The notes under the pieces are model-generated. The model had not been told where the DNA came from, searched no databases, and saw nothing but the letters and a program-made list of their open reading frames with translations. Shown here piece after piece: positions 36,839 to 49,076 of a stretch of 64,000 bases of DNA. The stretch is taken from positions 1,556,316-1,620,315 of the forward strand of contig VXAI01000189.1 in the NCBI GenBank assembly GCA_013399305.1. The letters are read 5' to 3'. How positions within the stretch are numbered: the first letter of the stretch is position 1; each line of letters begins with the position of its first letter. Source of the stretch: Rostratula benghalensis. Lineage: Eukaryota > Chordata > Aves > Charadriiformes > Rostratulidae. The position numbers were made by a program, and so were the translations under genes.

Positions 36839-37438
36839 TCAGTCAGGTAAAGGGGCAGAGCTCTCAAAGACAATTAAATTCCTACGGGTTTTGTGAAGGC
36901 AATCTGTTAGATGAAGGCTTGTGGGTGCATCAGCTTGAAAGCCCAGCAGTGGGGGAGCTAAGATCTCACTAGACACTGTATTAGCTACAAATGAGACAGT
37001 GTAAGTGTCCTGTAGAAAATCTCTTGTCGATGTGTTCAGCCGATCATGGGAGCCAGATGAGGAGGAAAACAGGCATTGCTCATGTTGCAGATGATGAGGC
37101 TGCTTCATAATGCCACTGGTTTGGAGCCAGTCTATGCATCTTCCATCAGTTGCAGGCAACATCGCTCTTTTGCCCTCTTGGCTCATGAGCGGGTTGCCTG
37201 TGGCAATAACTGAGCTAGTGAGGAAATCCTGAAGAGCTGCTCTTGGCCTCATGCTGTCTCTGCTTTCCCGCTGCCAGTCTGTCCCAGTTATTAGCCAGGA
37301 GCCACTGGAAAGGAGGGTCTGTAGAAAGCTCTGGTAGTGTAGGGTTCCTCTGGTGGGAGGTGGGTTGCCCAGTAATTGAACAGCAGTGAGCAGAAGCCAT
37401 TCTGGCATAAACCCCAACAGTTTAATGCTTCTGGCCAT
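36839..37438 (-). other. Open frame of 199 codons at the 3' end of the provirus remnant (unassigned)
   Basis: The frame begins MARSIKLLGFMPEWLLLTAV, with a hydrophobic start that could look like a signal sequence, and overlaps the integrase remnant (LKWPEAL) in another frame. Its position fits the start of an envelope gene. However, I see no furin-like site, CX6CC motif or transmembrane anchor, and only a few cysteines. It may be chance openness in decayed pol sequence. No function is claimed. Confidence 0.3.
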
Positions 37439-37830
37439 TTTAACCTTTTATATGTGCAATTTTTTGCTATTCTCTTCTTAATAATTCAATTCATTCTTTT
37501 ACTTGCCCAGATGCTTGAGGGTAATAAGGAGTGTGCAATCTTTTTTCTATCCCTAAACTCTTACAAAGTTGGTCTATTATTTCTGCAGTGAAATATGTCC
37601 CTCTGTCTCATTCAGTAGAGTCTGATACTCCATACCTAGGAATAATTTCTTCAAGGAAAGATTTTATTATTCCTCCATTTATTGCTGCCTGTTTTTTCTT
37701 GGGAAAGCCTCTACCCATCTTGATAAATGGGCTACTACCACTAGGAAAAGTTTATATCCAGGCATATCAACATAATTATTTCCAATTTTGCAATGGGAAA
37801 AACATTGCAAATCAACTCTGCCCATTCTGA
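37330..37830 (-). pseudogene. pol remnant: integrase
   Basis: The minus strand shows an integrase core in order: LFLVVVAHLSRWVEAFP (about 37,750-37,700), a segment with DRGTYFTAEIIDQLC around the second catalytic Asp (about 37,620-37,565), then LGIEKRLHTPYYPQASGQV (about 37,560-37,500), and after a frameshift LKWPEAL (about 37,440-37,420). There is a stop before the DRG motif and more after QV. The N-terminal zinc-binding part was not found. Confidence 0.8.
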
Positions 37831-37879
37831 CCTCCATGTAATGGGTTCTATTTCTTCTTTTTTTTTTTTTTTCTTTTTT

Positions 37880-38830
37880 TGTTGTTGTCCCTGTCAGAGG
37901 TTTGATTAGTTCCCCTAACCCTGGTATCCACAGTTGGCAAAATCCAACTACAAGTAAAAACTCTCATAGCGGGTTGTTTTTTGGGTTTTTTTTGATGGTT
38001 GGTTTTGGCCAAGGAATTTCAAGTATAACTTTTTCACTTTCTGGATCTGTTTAGATCTGTCTTTCCTTTAAAATAAATCTCAGATATTTTATTTGCTTTT
38101 GACACAGCTGGAGCTTGGATGGAGATGTGTGATGTCCCTTGGTTGCTAAGGCAGTACAGTCATTACAATTTCTACTATTAGTAAATTCTCTACCTACTGC
38201 ACTAAAACTGATCCACCAGGTAACTCAATATCCTTTACATCTTCTTTTAATAGCCGAAAAAATATGGTGGGAGACCTAGGAAACCCTTGTGAAAGGCAAG
38301 TCCACGTCAACTGTTGTTCCTTCCAAGTGAAGGCAAACAAGGGTTGCCTTTCTTCCCATCTATGGGAATAGTGAAGTATTCTGGGGTCGAGGCAATCACG
38401 CTAAAACACTTGGCCCAATGCAGTATTTGCAAGAGTACAGTAGAGGTTAATGGTTAGTTAACTTTTTAATCATTCTCAAATCTTGAACAAATCGAGACTC
38501 GGGATCCCCGTCTTTATGCAATCTATTTTTCCTTACTGAAAACATTGGGGTGTTATATGGGGATTCACACACTCTGGAGATCCCTTGGGCAAGGTCCCAG
38601 TCTGTCGGTGTTGGAATCCTTTCCTCCCTTCCCGAGGCCAGGCTGCTGCCGTACAGCAGAGGGCGGCCCTCCCCGTGTTTTGAAGTGCCTCGGCTGAGCC
38701 TGTTTCAGCATTTATTCCACAATTCCCTGGGCACCAGTTCCAGGGGGTTTGGTACTTCTAGGTCGGGATCCTGGGCTTCAGATGTTACACGTACCCCTGC
38801 ATTTATCCAGTCGGTACCCCTGGGTGATAG
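37880..38830 (-). pseudogene. pol remnant: reverse transcriptase
   Basis: Several minus-strand pieces in shifting frames match retroviral reverse transcriptase in the correct order: the fingers block with SPYNTPMFSVRK and FVQDLRMIKKLT (about 38,570-38,450), the palm/thumb block with SPSKLQLCQKQIKYL (about 38,120-38,070), and the thumb block VGFCQLWIPGLGELIKPL (about 37,950-37,900). Stops and frameshifts lie between them, and I did not find the YXDD active-site motif. Non-functional. Confidence 0.75.
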
Positions 38831-39339
38831 TTTTACTTGAACATTCAGAGTTTGGAGAAGTAACTGGAGACTCTTCTGCTATTGCAAATCTTCCACACAC
38901 CCCTTTATTTCCTATCGTTAATAATAATGGGTTACTTAAAACATGTTCTCCTTTTCCCACTACCCCTTGAATTATTCCCTTGGTACATAATTTAAAATGA
39001 TAGTGTCGCTCCTGTGATGGCTAAAAATCAAACTTCCTTTCCTTCTGTTTTCCCAATTACATGTCCTTTATGATTCAGCAGAGCTTTCCACATCCCATAG
39101 ACTCCAATTTCCACAGACTCTTCCAAGTCCCCTGCTTCCAGTCGTTGCGGATGACTTCTTGATTCCTGCTTTACACCTCCCATGACCGGTTCCCTTCAAG
39201 GCCCCCTCGGTCGCAGCAGGCATTCTCTTTGCCGGTGACCAAATTTCCCACAGTAATGTTACTTTTCCTCCCAGTTATTTCCAAGTCTTCCCATTCCTCT
39301 TTCCCTGTTTTGTTCTTTTGGAGAGGAAAATACCCTCCC

Positions 39340-39630
39340 TCACCCTCTTAGCTGTAAACTCTGTGCTACCGCTGCTGCTAAAAGAGTAGCTTCTTGTTGC
39401 TGTTTCTTTTCCTGTGCAAGCCCAGCTCTATGTTTTTCCTCCCTTGCCTTGAACACAAACGCCACCACACTTGGGATCTTTCATAATTTCTCCCCTTGCT
39501 ACCCAGGCATATGTTCTTTAAAATATTTCTATATATCTGGTGCGGCTTGATCAACAAATACACTTGCCACTAGTTTATTGTTAAAGTTCTGCATGGTCAT
39601 TCCGCCATATTTTAATAAACCTCACCATAA
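39340..39630 (-). pseudogene. gag remnant (end of capsid region)
   Basis: Minus-strand translation shows a piece with VFVDQAAPDI followed by a lysine-rich stretch, the C-terminal capsid motif area of gamma-like gag, with at least two in-frame stops. A Glu/Lys/Gln-rich coiled segment follows. Gag traces further right (39,630-40,050) are too decayed to delimit. No zinc knuckle was found with confidence. Confidence 0.6.
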
Positions 39631-40055
39631 TCATCCTCAGTAGTCACTGGGGTGTTCATGTAGCCTCTGCCTACGTTGCTGTACATTCGGCCAGTCTGCT
39701 CTCAATTTTCCACAAGCTCTAATAGCTTCCACTTAATTCCACATCACTGTCTGACAGCTCTGTCTCCTGCGTGTGATAATCCCAATCTGGATCATTTGCT
39801 GGCCAACAATTCCTATTTCTCCCAGACTGTCACATCAGGTCAGATTCCTTTTAAATTATTTTATCCCTTTCATCAGAACAAAATAATTCCTTCCATAATG
39901 AATCCCCCCCCCATTTAAGTAACCCCTCCATGATGGATTACATCCAGTACAAATGTTTGAAAATAATGGGGCACACTGATCAACATCTTCCCTCAATTTC
40001 ACAAGATTTCGGCAGCTGGATATTAGGGTCTGATGTCCAATGGTGGTTGCCCAGA

Positions 40056-40073
40056 GTCTTGTCTGGGTCACCA
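40056..40073 (-). other. Retroviral primer-binding site, tRNA-Trp-like
   Basis: Minus strand TGGTGACCCAGACAAGAC, directly after the LTR-like region. It starts with TGG, the complement of the CCA end of a tRNA, and its first 13 bases differ at one position from the tRNA-Trp-type site used by avian leukosis-type viruses. Confidence 0.6.
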
Positions 40074-40720
40074 AACTGTTTTGGAAATTACACACACCCA
40101 CCACCATAACACAGTTCAACCCTAGGTTTCTGCTGAACCAAATAGCTGAAAAAATATTCTCCTATAAAGTCCTTTTTATTAATAGAGCTACAGCCCAAGA
40201 TGGGTGCCTCCAGACAGATAAAATCCCTGGGCAATTATACCTTTACAGTCTAAGTTCACCATCCCTCATGTGATGTTTGGGACCAATAGTAATATTAAGG
40301 CCTGGAGCCTGCTTGCTTTTTATCGGCTTGATTTGCTTGCTGGTTTCTTACTGAGTAGTTCTACGTGGTCATCTTCTTGTACCGTACACATAGTATATGA
40401 TTCTATATCCCATTTCAAATCCTCTAAGGTTTGTTTTGGCCAGTTCTGCAGTTGGCTGTTTGGCATGATGTAGAACAGTATATATACCATATATGCTGTA
40501 TATATACCATATACCACAATTTATAGGCTTTGGCAACCCTAGCTGTTAATGCTTAAGCTGCTAGTGCTACGTTTTGACCAACTTTTTCTACACCAACGGC
40601 AATACAACCCAGCACTGGGAAGTTCTCCAGCTCAGGCTGTTGCCAAACAAAGCTGATAAGAAGGTGATGGATTTCCAATGATTTGCCAATTTTATGGCTG
40701 TATTAGCTTCCAGCAAAACA
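40074..40720 (-). mobile_element. Probable 5' LTR of the provirus remnant
   Basis: On the minus strand the region ends with CA three bases before the primer-binding site. It contains AATAAA (complement of 40,175-40,180) and a TATA-like GATAAAAAG (complement of about 40,316-40,324), in the right order for U3-R-U5. Its outer (right) end is not defined; 40,720 is a guess based on a TGTCACATT start on the minus strand. Confidence 0.45.
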
Positions 40721-42299
40721 CAATGTGACATAAGTCTAGTATATCTGGGTCTTTAAACCAACAAAGGAAGAAGGCTCTTACTGTGTGTAGGTGAGAAAGA
40801 GAGGAGATAACAGGTTCGCCTGGCATATTCCATTGAAATGGGCATTGCTAACAAAGTAGCTCTTTGTAAGAGCTTCAGAAGCACCTGCAGCTGTGGAAAA
40901 GCTGCAGGCATGAGAAAGGCAGCAGGGTCCATACGTAGCTCGGACCCACCTGAGCCTGCCTGGCACTGTCAGGGGGGCAGGCAGATCCGATCCCTGCCTT
41001 TTCTCATCTTTCTCTCTTCCTCTCTTGCTTTCCTATTTCTCTCTCTCCCTTCCTCTCCCTTTGTCCCTGCCCAGCCACAGGGAGCAGCCGTGAGGAGGTG
41101 CAGCCTTTGCTGCAGGGCATCACGGGCGTCAGAACAGGGCACGAATGCTGGAAATACTAAAAATGAAATCCGGAGCGTGGCTGCTGCTTCTCTGGAAATT
41201 AGTAAGTGTTGTGGTTAAATCCAGCAACTGGGACCCAGGGGTATTACGAGGATAGGCACAACAAAGATGCAGTAAGTGGATTATCTGAAAAGTCCTCCCT
41301 TCTCTCTCTCCTCTGAGTTTCCCATTTTTGTTTAAATTAACTATTTTATGCCATATTTTTAAACGTGACCTAAAAATGATGTACTAGCACTGCCATTAGA
41401 AACAGAAAACAATTTGTGAATTATGTTTACTACATTGGTGTCCTGAGCTCTTCAAACAATATCTGTTTTGATAGTTGACCTTGCAAATTGGGGAAGAGAG
41501 AAGTAAGTCACAAAGATTCCTGTGGGTTAAACTATTTTCCAAGCTGATTACGGAGCTTAGAGCTCAAACGGTCTTTGCACAGAAACTCACAAAATACCTT
41601 TCCTTTTTAAAGGGTGATCACCACCTAATTAATTTTACCTCTAATTTCGTATTAGAGGTGTTGTTTACTCCTCTGCTGCTCAGAAAATGCCCGGGAAGCC
41701 TGATATGATGGTCCACTCCACGTGCCCGCTCCGAGGTACAGCAGCTTAGCGCAGTGTAACACCGCCGTCTGTGCGCCACGGCTGGGCTCTGTGAACGAAT
41801 ATTGTTTGAATGTTTAAGAAGGGCTTTCCCTAACATTTTATTTATTCCTCAATAATCTCAATCATGCTGCCAGTGATCAAGCAAAATTCGCACTGACGCC
41901 GTTGCCCGGCTGCTGCTGGTGCAAGGTTTGCCCAAGAAATAGTTGCAAAGCCATGAATGCAATGTTACACACAGGGGCTTGCGCTGGCTTCCAGAGAGTT
42001 TTCCTTAGCTTTCATTAATGAATTATAATTAACTACAGTTCTCTGGTTTGCTTTGTCCTTTGCTTATTTTTAAGGGGCAAGAGTGTCTGGGTTTAAAGTG
42101 TCAGAAGACAAAGGATAAAAACTGTTCTTCATTAAGATTAAAAAGCTATTGATGTCACAGAGAAGTCATGGCAAAAAAAAAAGGGACTTCAAAAATAGTA
42201 CCTACTGGCTGATCTACACCTGACATTTGTTGGTATATACCCTCAATGTAGAAAACCAAGCTGGAGGAGGCACAGGGAAAGGAGATCCTTAAGACAGCC

Positions 42300-42600
42300 T
42301 TACAGGGAGCAAGGAGACAGGCTGGGATGCTGCAGAGGAAGTGGCCCAGAAAGGATGTGGTGGAGGTTTACAAAGCTTTGGCAACAAAGGCCAGGCAGAA
42401 GAGCTGCTCACAAGTGTTGCAACATCAGCGTGGGGGAAAGTGGAGCAAACCAGTGGGAGATTGGTTTAAAAACGACATTCTTTACACAGGAGGCAGTGAA
42501 CTTCTGTTGCTGACAGCTACACAAGGCTGGGGGAGTCAGACGGTATCAGGAAGTTGATAAAGGGGTTAGATGGACTCCATGGATGGATACTAAAAGGACT
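42300..42600 (+). mobile_element. Old LINE fragment, CR1-like (ancient subfamily)
   Basis: Block order resembles older CR1 subfamilies: GATGTGGTGGAGGTTTACAAA, TTAAAAACGACATTCTTTAC followed by ACAGGAGGCAGTGAACTTCTG, then GGGGTTAGATGGACTCCATG and GGATGGATACTAAAAGGAC. Well diverged; limits are approximate. Confidence 0.6.
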
Positions 42601-45600
42601 AGGCCAGGACATACCCCTGAACATCCCCACCACAGCAGCACTTGATACAATGGAGAAAGAGGGCACTGCCTGGGTTGTGTACCCAGGGGGTCAGGAGTAA
42701 GATGGCCCTTTGTGGCAGACTGATCTTCTGCTCGGTGAGCTAAATTAATGGTCAGGGGGGGTTCAGGCACAGAAGTCAGGTAAAGTTTTGAATCAGAGGG
42801 ATTCAGCTTGACCTACGGATGATGGAGGCAGGCACATCTTTGCTATGGATAGCGCCAGGCCACCACTCCAGGAGGTCCTGACCACCTCCTGATTCACACC
42901 AGGCCAGCAAACACACAATAGCTTCAGCTCAGCTCAGCATAGCTCTCCTGTGCTGGATGGGAGATGGGGGATGGCGTGCCCAGACAACAGGCAGCTTTGC
43001 TGCTCAGTGGTGGAGTATTTTAAAGCTTTCTTTTTTACTTTAATGTCTGCCAATCTGTATGAAGTAAGGATTTGTAAGAATACCTTCATGTTTTCATATT
43101 TATTTTTCCTTCACTGATTTCCAGTTTGCCTTTTTTTTTTTTTTTTTTATCTTTTTAGCTATCAGGCTGACAACCCCAGAGCTGTATTGTGTTCTCCATC
43201 TTACATGTCAGGCACCAGGTGATAAAGATCTGTATACCAAATGCAGAGGCTGTGCAAGCATAATGAAGGGAATAATGTCATTCTGTAGGGCTTTTATTAT
43301 CATTCCTCATGAAAGCACTGTACTTTGTGACATAAATCTGCAGCCACAACCTTTTCAAACATGGGCTACTGTAGGGAGTTATTACTTAGGCAAGGTGAGG
43401 ATGTAAGATTGATTTGTACAATGTCCTCATATTGTGATGGCATTGATTCCATTACCAGTATTTATTTTCTGAGCTTTTCCATGTATGGATAATTTACCAT
43501 CCTAAACTACTGTAGCAAAGTGGCTGCGTTCAGCTCCACATCCGCAGCCATACGTGGGCTCCCAGTTCTCCCCGGCACAGCGTACACCCCCTGCCTGAAC
43601 AGCACTGAGCTTTTCACCTTATTCTTTCAGATTGTGTGTAATGCTCTGAATTTCACTACAATGAGATCATTTTTCTGAATGAATAAGGGAAGGGAAAATG
43701 TACCAACGTATATTTTCATGTGCCCCTAAAACCTACTTAAAATTGGCTGGGCAGATTTTTAAAGACGAACGCAAGGACCTTCAGCACTCATCTCCAGCTC
43801 TGTCAAATGTTTAACAGAGACAGCCACCAGGCTGAGACTTCACATAATGCTATATTGATTTTTTATTTTATTTTTTTTTCACAGCTGAGCTATGTATTTC
43901 CAAACACAGGGGTTTCTAATGCAAATGCTGCAGCCTTTCACTGTAGCAACTTAGAGGAGCAATGCTATGATTTTAATAAAGCTGACAGATTAAGTGACTG
44001 CATGGTTACACCATGATATTAATACAGGTTCTTAACTGTCAATTAGTTAACTGGCTAATAAAAAGAGCCTAGCTTATAGGATTTTACTAATGAATATAAT
44101 GCTTTGTTTCTGGGCAAAACATATGCTTTGGATATATAATTAGAAAAAGCCCCCCTTCTCTCCCCCATCGAGAGAGCATGTGCAGCTGAATAAAGGAGCT
44201 CATTATACCTGCGAGGGGTCAAAGTCTGTGGATCTGTAGCTTATGGTATTATGACAGATTACAAAATCACTCTATTATGTTAGTCAATCTGTTTCCAAGC
44301 ACAAACTAGCGGGGAGCAGGGCACTAGAACCTCCCGAGCAGGGTACCCTTTGGCTTTCCCCTGAGGTCTTATGATGGGTCAGCTGGCGGTGACACTACCT
44401 CTGACAGCTCACATGTCAGACCTTCCCTGCCTGACTTCTGCCTTTGTTATCGCAGAGCCTCTTCACCAACAATCAACCCCTGCTTCAGGTTGCAAAGAGC
44501 TCCCAGTAAGAGCTGAAACAAATTTGAAATCCGTGGGTAGCCATCACTTGTGCTAATGAAAGGGAAAAGCAGAGCACTTATGCTCCAGCTGACCTCTCTC
44601 AGGCTCTTGCCTTCAAAAAAAAAAATAAATTAAAAGTTTTTAAGTAGATAGGGGAGCAGATAAACAGCAACAGCTGAGAGGAAAAGCATTAGGTTCAGCT
44701 TTAGTGCATTTGTCGGTTTAAAAGGAAACAAGTAGTTCATATGTGGGATAAAGAGATTTCAGACATGATAGAGATCCTAAGAAATATTTGACTTTCCTAA
44801 TCTTCCAGGGAAATTATTCGGCTGGAAAGTCTTATTCAGTCAACTCAGCATAAAACCCCTTGGTACCAAGGGCAAAGAAAATCCCCTTGTATTTGAGAAA
44901 CACGTCGGTAGTCAGCACTGTGGGCACATACGTTTCTGATGGACCGCACCTTTCCAAGATCCTGCTGGATCCACCAGTGGTTCCACCACTGCCCTTGGCT
45001 GGTTGTTTAACCCTCACACCCATCTGGCAGCTGTGCCAGGGCCAAGAGGACCCCAGTGCTGCCAGCAGCACCATGGAAAGACAGGGAGGAGGGTAAACCA
45101 GAAGCAGCAGGCTGGGTTGGGTGGCCACTGAGGACTGGAACTAACAAAGCCACATCTGTGCCCTATGGTCAAATGAATGTAGTACCCAGGAAGATGCAAA
45201 ATCTGACCAAATGTTTTCCTGCAGCTGAGACCCATACAGGCTCTGTCACATGGGGTTTTGTCATTTCTAACAGAGAGTGAGGTCAGGCTGCAGCATTTAT
45301 CTGGGGGGTAATTTCTAGGTAATTTCTTTCCTCTTGATCATGAAACTTGTAAGAACTCATTTCTCTTTGCATCTTCCCCCCATAATCCAGTTTGAGTAAG
45401 ATCTGGGACAAGATTCAAAAGCAAGGAGGATCTGCATTCACAGCCCATGAGCACACAGGCTTGCTTTCCTCAGAAAGCCCAGCTGAGAAATTATCCATTG
45501 AGGGTTTGGTTTGTTGTTTTTTTTCTTTTGTTGAAATACCATGTTGAGAACACGCTTTTAACCATTCCATGTTTACAACAGGCACTAAGCATCACACAAC

Positions 45601-46325
45601 AGCAGCCAGAGCAGTGGCAGCTTCTCTCATGGACCTACAAAGACCCAGGCAGAGAGGACAGCAGGAGTGAGGAAAGAGATGAATATTTAGCTCTCATGGT
45701 CCAAGATCACAGGGCGCCAAGTGCTGGGCTGTGGCAGAGACAGGGTACCGACGAGCAAGGAATGGTTTGCTGCATCTCTTTTTTATTATTTGATGATAAA
45801 TCAGACTCTGATGGAATGGGTGTAATTTAAAACAGCAAGTTGAGTCAAGACCCTGGTGTCTTTGGCTGGCCCCAAAATGGAGGAGTGCCACCATGCAGGT
45901 GACCCTGGATTGAGGTCAGCAAAGATTTAAGGAGCTGTTTGACTCAACCTGATGCTGACACAGGGCTCACATATGCTGAACCATGAACCACTCTGACCTC
46001 CAAGAACCACAGCAGGAGCTTAGATACCCAATCTGCACAACATCAGCCTTGGAGACACCTGCTTTTGGGGCCAGGTGCCACCAGAAGCACACCATGGGAC
46101 AGCTGTGGAGCCACAGCATCTGGAGGATGCAGATTAGCTGAGGAGAGATTTTGTAGGATGATGTTTGACACCATCCTGCTTCAGCAAGTAGCTGGGCACA
46201 GGGTCTGATGCCCAGGAGTCCCTTCTCAGAGCCTTTCTGGAGCCACCAGGTTCACTTTCAAAGGTGCCCCTGCAAAAGTGGATTACTGGGAAACTCTGCA
46301 TAGACTCACCTTGGGGCAACTGCCT

Positions 46326-46387
46326 CCAGGTGGCCCTGCTTGAGCCAGGGGTTGGACCACATGACCTCCAGTGGTCCCTGCCCTGGT
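46326..46387 (+). mobile_element. CR1 3' fragment
   Basis: GGTGGCCCTGCTTGAGCC, then GTTGGACCACATGACCTCCA and GTGGTCCCTGCC, a recognisable piece near the CR1 3' end. Confidence 0.8.
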
Positions 46388-48375
46388 AATAAACCCCAGT
46401 GCAGCTGCAAAGCACCCTTGTAGTTCTAACTTCACCTTTTTTCTTACCACTCCAAATTAGCTGGGAAATCTCTGAATTAAAATACAGAGTGAACGATTAA
46501 AGTCAAAAGCCTATTCCTTTCTCTTTGAACCATCAGCTCAGGTGAGAAGAGGGAGAAGTTGCGTAATTAAGCTTTGCTGCTATCATAACAAGACCTGAAG
46601 ATAACTTCTCCTTTACTGGGAAGCAACCTTCCCTGACAAAGAATAGGAAGTCAAAATCGGAGCATTCAGAGCAAAGTGAGATTTGGAATAAAATTTCCTA
46701 GGTTTTTAGAAAATATGTGCGGTGGGTTTTTTTCCTATTAATCCTGTCAAAGATAAACAGTTGGTCAGTCTCTTTCTCTTGGAGATATCTGTTATATTTC
46801 GAGAGGTAGCTTTTCTTCTCTCAAATACATTCACAGATTTTCAAACACATTTATCCCATTTCTATGTAAAACATGCAGCATTTACGAGTTGTACAAACAC
46901 CTTGTTAATCTCCAGAGACTGAATCCAGGCTTGGCAAAAGCCAGTTCACGTCCTTGGAGATCAGCAGAGGGACATGAGCTTATGCTGAGCAACAATTTGG
47001 TCCATACACTCTGATGTATTTGGGTAGCAGCTGAGAAGCTCATGACTTTTATATGTTTTAACAAAAGGCATTGAAAAGAGCTTTTGATATGGTTATTTGG
47101 TGAGAGATCAAACATTTCCCTTTTGCATTAATTCTTTTCATGTTTTCAGTATATAAACTAAATTTTAAAAACCTCATCCTGCAGGTGTTTGGGCACGTCG
47201 TTTGCAAAATAATTTTGGGCTTATGTGCTACTGGGGCGACCACAGAAAAGAAGCAGTGAAGGTTTATGAAATGAAGGAGAATGTGAACCAAAAATGGTAA
47301 GTCCTGCCCATCGTGCCAGAACTGACAGACAGAGTGGAGATGGGTTCCTGGACTAGAGCTGAACCCCCCGGGAGCTCTGATGTGCTTCAGCTGGCATTGC
47401 TCTTATGCAGGTGCCACCCTAAGGCTCACCCCTGTAAAGCTACACGTGCCCAGGACGTGCATTTCAAACACACAAGAAATTTACCAAAGCAGCCCCATTT
47501 TGTGAGCATATGAGTGGTGCTGTGCTGCTCCACTGGCTGGGACCATGCCCATCTGCTCCCAGGCTCACCAGCCTGGGGATCAGGCACATGAGGACAGATT
47601 TGCTGGTGTTTGCTGGGAGCTGCTGGCTTTCCTCCTCCTGGAGCATCCCTCCTGCTGGGGGTGAGGGCAGAAAGGTTCCTGCTTCCACCCGGGCAAATCT
47701 TGGGTGGCTCCCTCCAAAACCGGTGGGTGCAGGAGGGTTTGCCCAAGGGTTGGGAGAGGCTGAGTTTGTCCACCCCACACACCCCTAGCACTTGTTTGGT
47801 GGCCTCTGAGGGCCCTGTTGTGAGCCCCAGACGGGAATTGTTTGTATGGGCACAGCTATTGTACCTGTACCAGGCTTCATTGCTGTTCTTGAAAGCTGCT
47901 CCCCAAAATAAGGTTTACTTCTAAGAAATAACAAAACCCAGGCAGGCAGTCTTTTCATCTTTTCTGGGTTTTTGATTTCTTTTTAAATGACCTCTAAACA
48001 TTTTCCATTTAAAACAAGGTCTATTTTTAAGCTACCACTGCCATTTAATTAGTCATTTTTCACAAGAGGCACATCTGACTGGAATTTATGCTCTCTGTAT
48101 CCCCTTTTAGCAGCAAATACATTTTTTTCTGCCAATGAGTAAGATGGGGTCTCTTAGTCTTAGATTTAACAATTGCTACTATTTTTTCCCCCTTTTCCCT
48201 CACCTGCCCCCTCAGATGCTGGAAGCAAGTACATTAGATAGCCCATGCACCCCCATTTCACAGATTGTCTGACTCAGTACAGGAGCTAAGAAACGCACTC
48301 TGAAATCAAGAAGATGCACTTAGCAGAAAAAGAAATAAATATATAAGTTTTAAAAAATTATTTTAGACATTAGAA

Positions 48376-48422
48376 CTAGAAGATTTTTGAGTTCCCTTCC
48401 AACTCTAACCATTCTATGATTG
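48376..48422 (+). mobile_element. CR1 3' terminal fragment
   Basis: TTCCCTTCCAACTCTAACC followed by ATTCTATGATTG, the CR1 end with its ATTCTATG octamer. Confidence 0.8.
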
Positions 48423-48829
48423 TAAGTGGACATCTGTATGCATAAGAAGTAGAAAATCTGCCCCTGTACCCTGTTAGCAGTCAGCTTTCATACACAATCT
48501 GTGAAGGAAAGCGAGGAAGAAGCTGTTATAAGGGAACTGGGGGTGGGAAGCCCCTTCACCAGCTCTGTTTTCAGAGTGGTTCCTTGCTGTCCAGCCACTG
48601 TGTGATCCCTGGCTCAAAGCAGACTTTGCTACAGGGTTCTTTGAGGACGCAGATATTGTGCATGGTGAAGGCACTGTTTCTCAGCACTCTCTAAGCCTCT
48701 ACACAGAGATGTAGAGCTAATGGTTACTGTAATCATTAGTGCCCTGCACATCTACTTATATACCAGAACCTTGTTATGCTACGTGCTGCACAACCCATGA
48801 TGAAGACTCTTTTCAGTGGTTCCCAGTGA

Positions 48830-49076
48830 CAGAACAAGGAGCAACCTGCACAAGCTGGAACATAGGAAGTTTTATTCAGATATAAGGAAAAACTTTTTTA
48901 CGGTGCGAGTCACAGAGCACTGGAACAGGCTGCCCAGGGTGTCCCCTTCTCTGGAGACCTTCAAAACCCACCTGGGATGCAGTCCTGAGTAACGCGCTCT
49001 GGGGCAATCCTGCTTTAGCAGGGGAGTTGGACTAGATGATCTCTAGAGGTTCCTTCCAACTCTGATGATTTTGTGA
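48830..49076 (+). mobile_element. CR1 LINE 3' fragment
   Basis: Contains AAGGAAAAACTTTTTTACGG, GAGCACTGGAACAGGCTGCC, GTTGGACTAGATGATCTC and TTCCTTCCAACTCTGATGAT, the standard CR1 3' block order. 5'-truncated. Confidence 0.92.

Larger units (their letters stand above)
36800..40720 (-). mobile_element. Decayed endogenous retrovirus (provirus remnant)
   Basis: Read on the minus strand, the order is LTR-like region, primer-binding site, gag traces, reverse transcriptase, integrase, then a further open stretch. That is proviral order. Stops and frameshifts interrupt every domain and the RNase H region is missing, so it is inactive. The downstream (left) LTR was not identified and both outer limits are approximate. 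Residual similarity is to gamma/epsilon-like retroviral pol, whereas the primer site resembles a tRNA-Trp type. It is in the same orientation as SEC63. Confidence 0.8.

Noticed and set aside
45447..45830. 127-codon plus-strand frame in the intergenic region
   Set aside because: No motif, no splice or promoter context, and composition like its surroundings.
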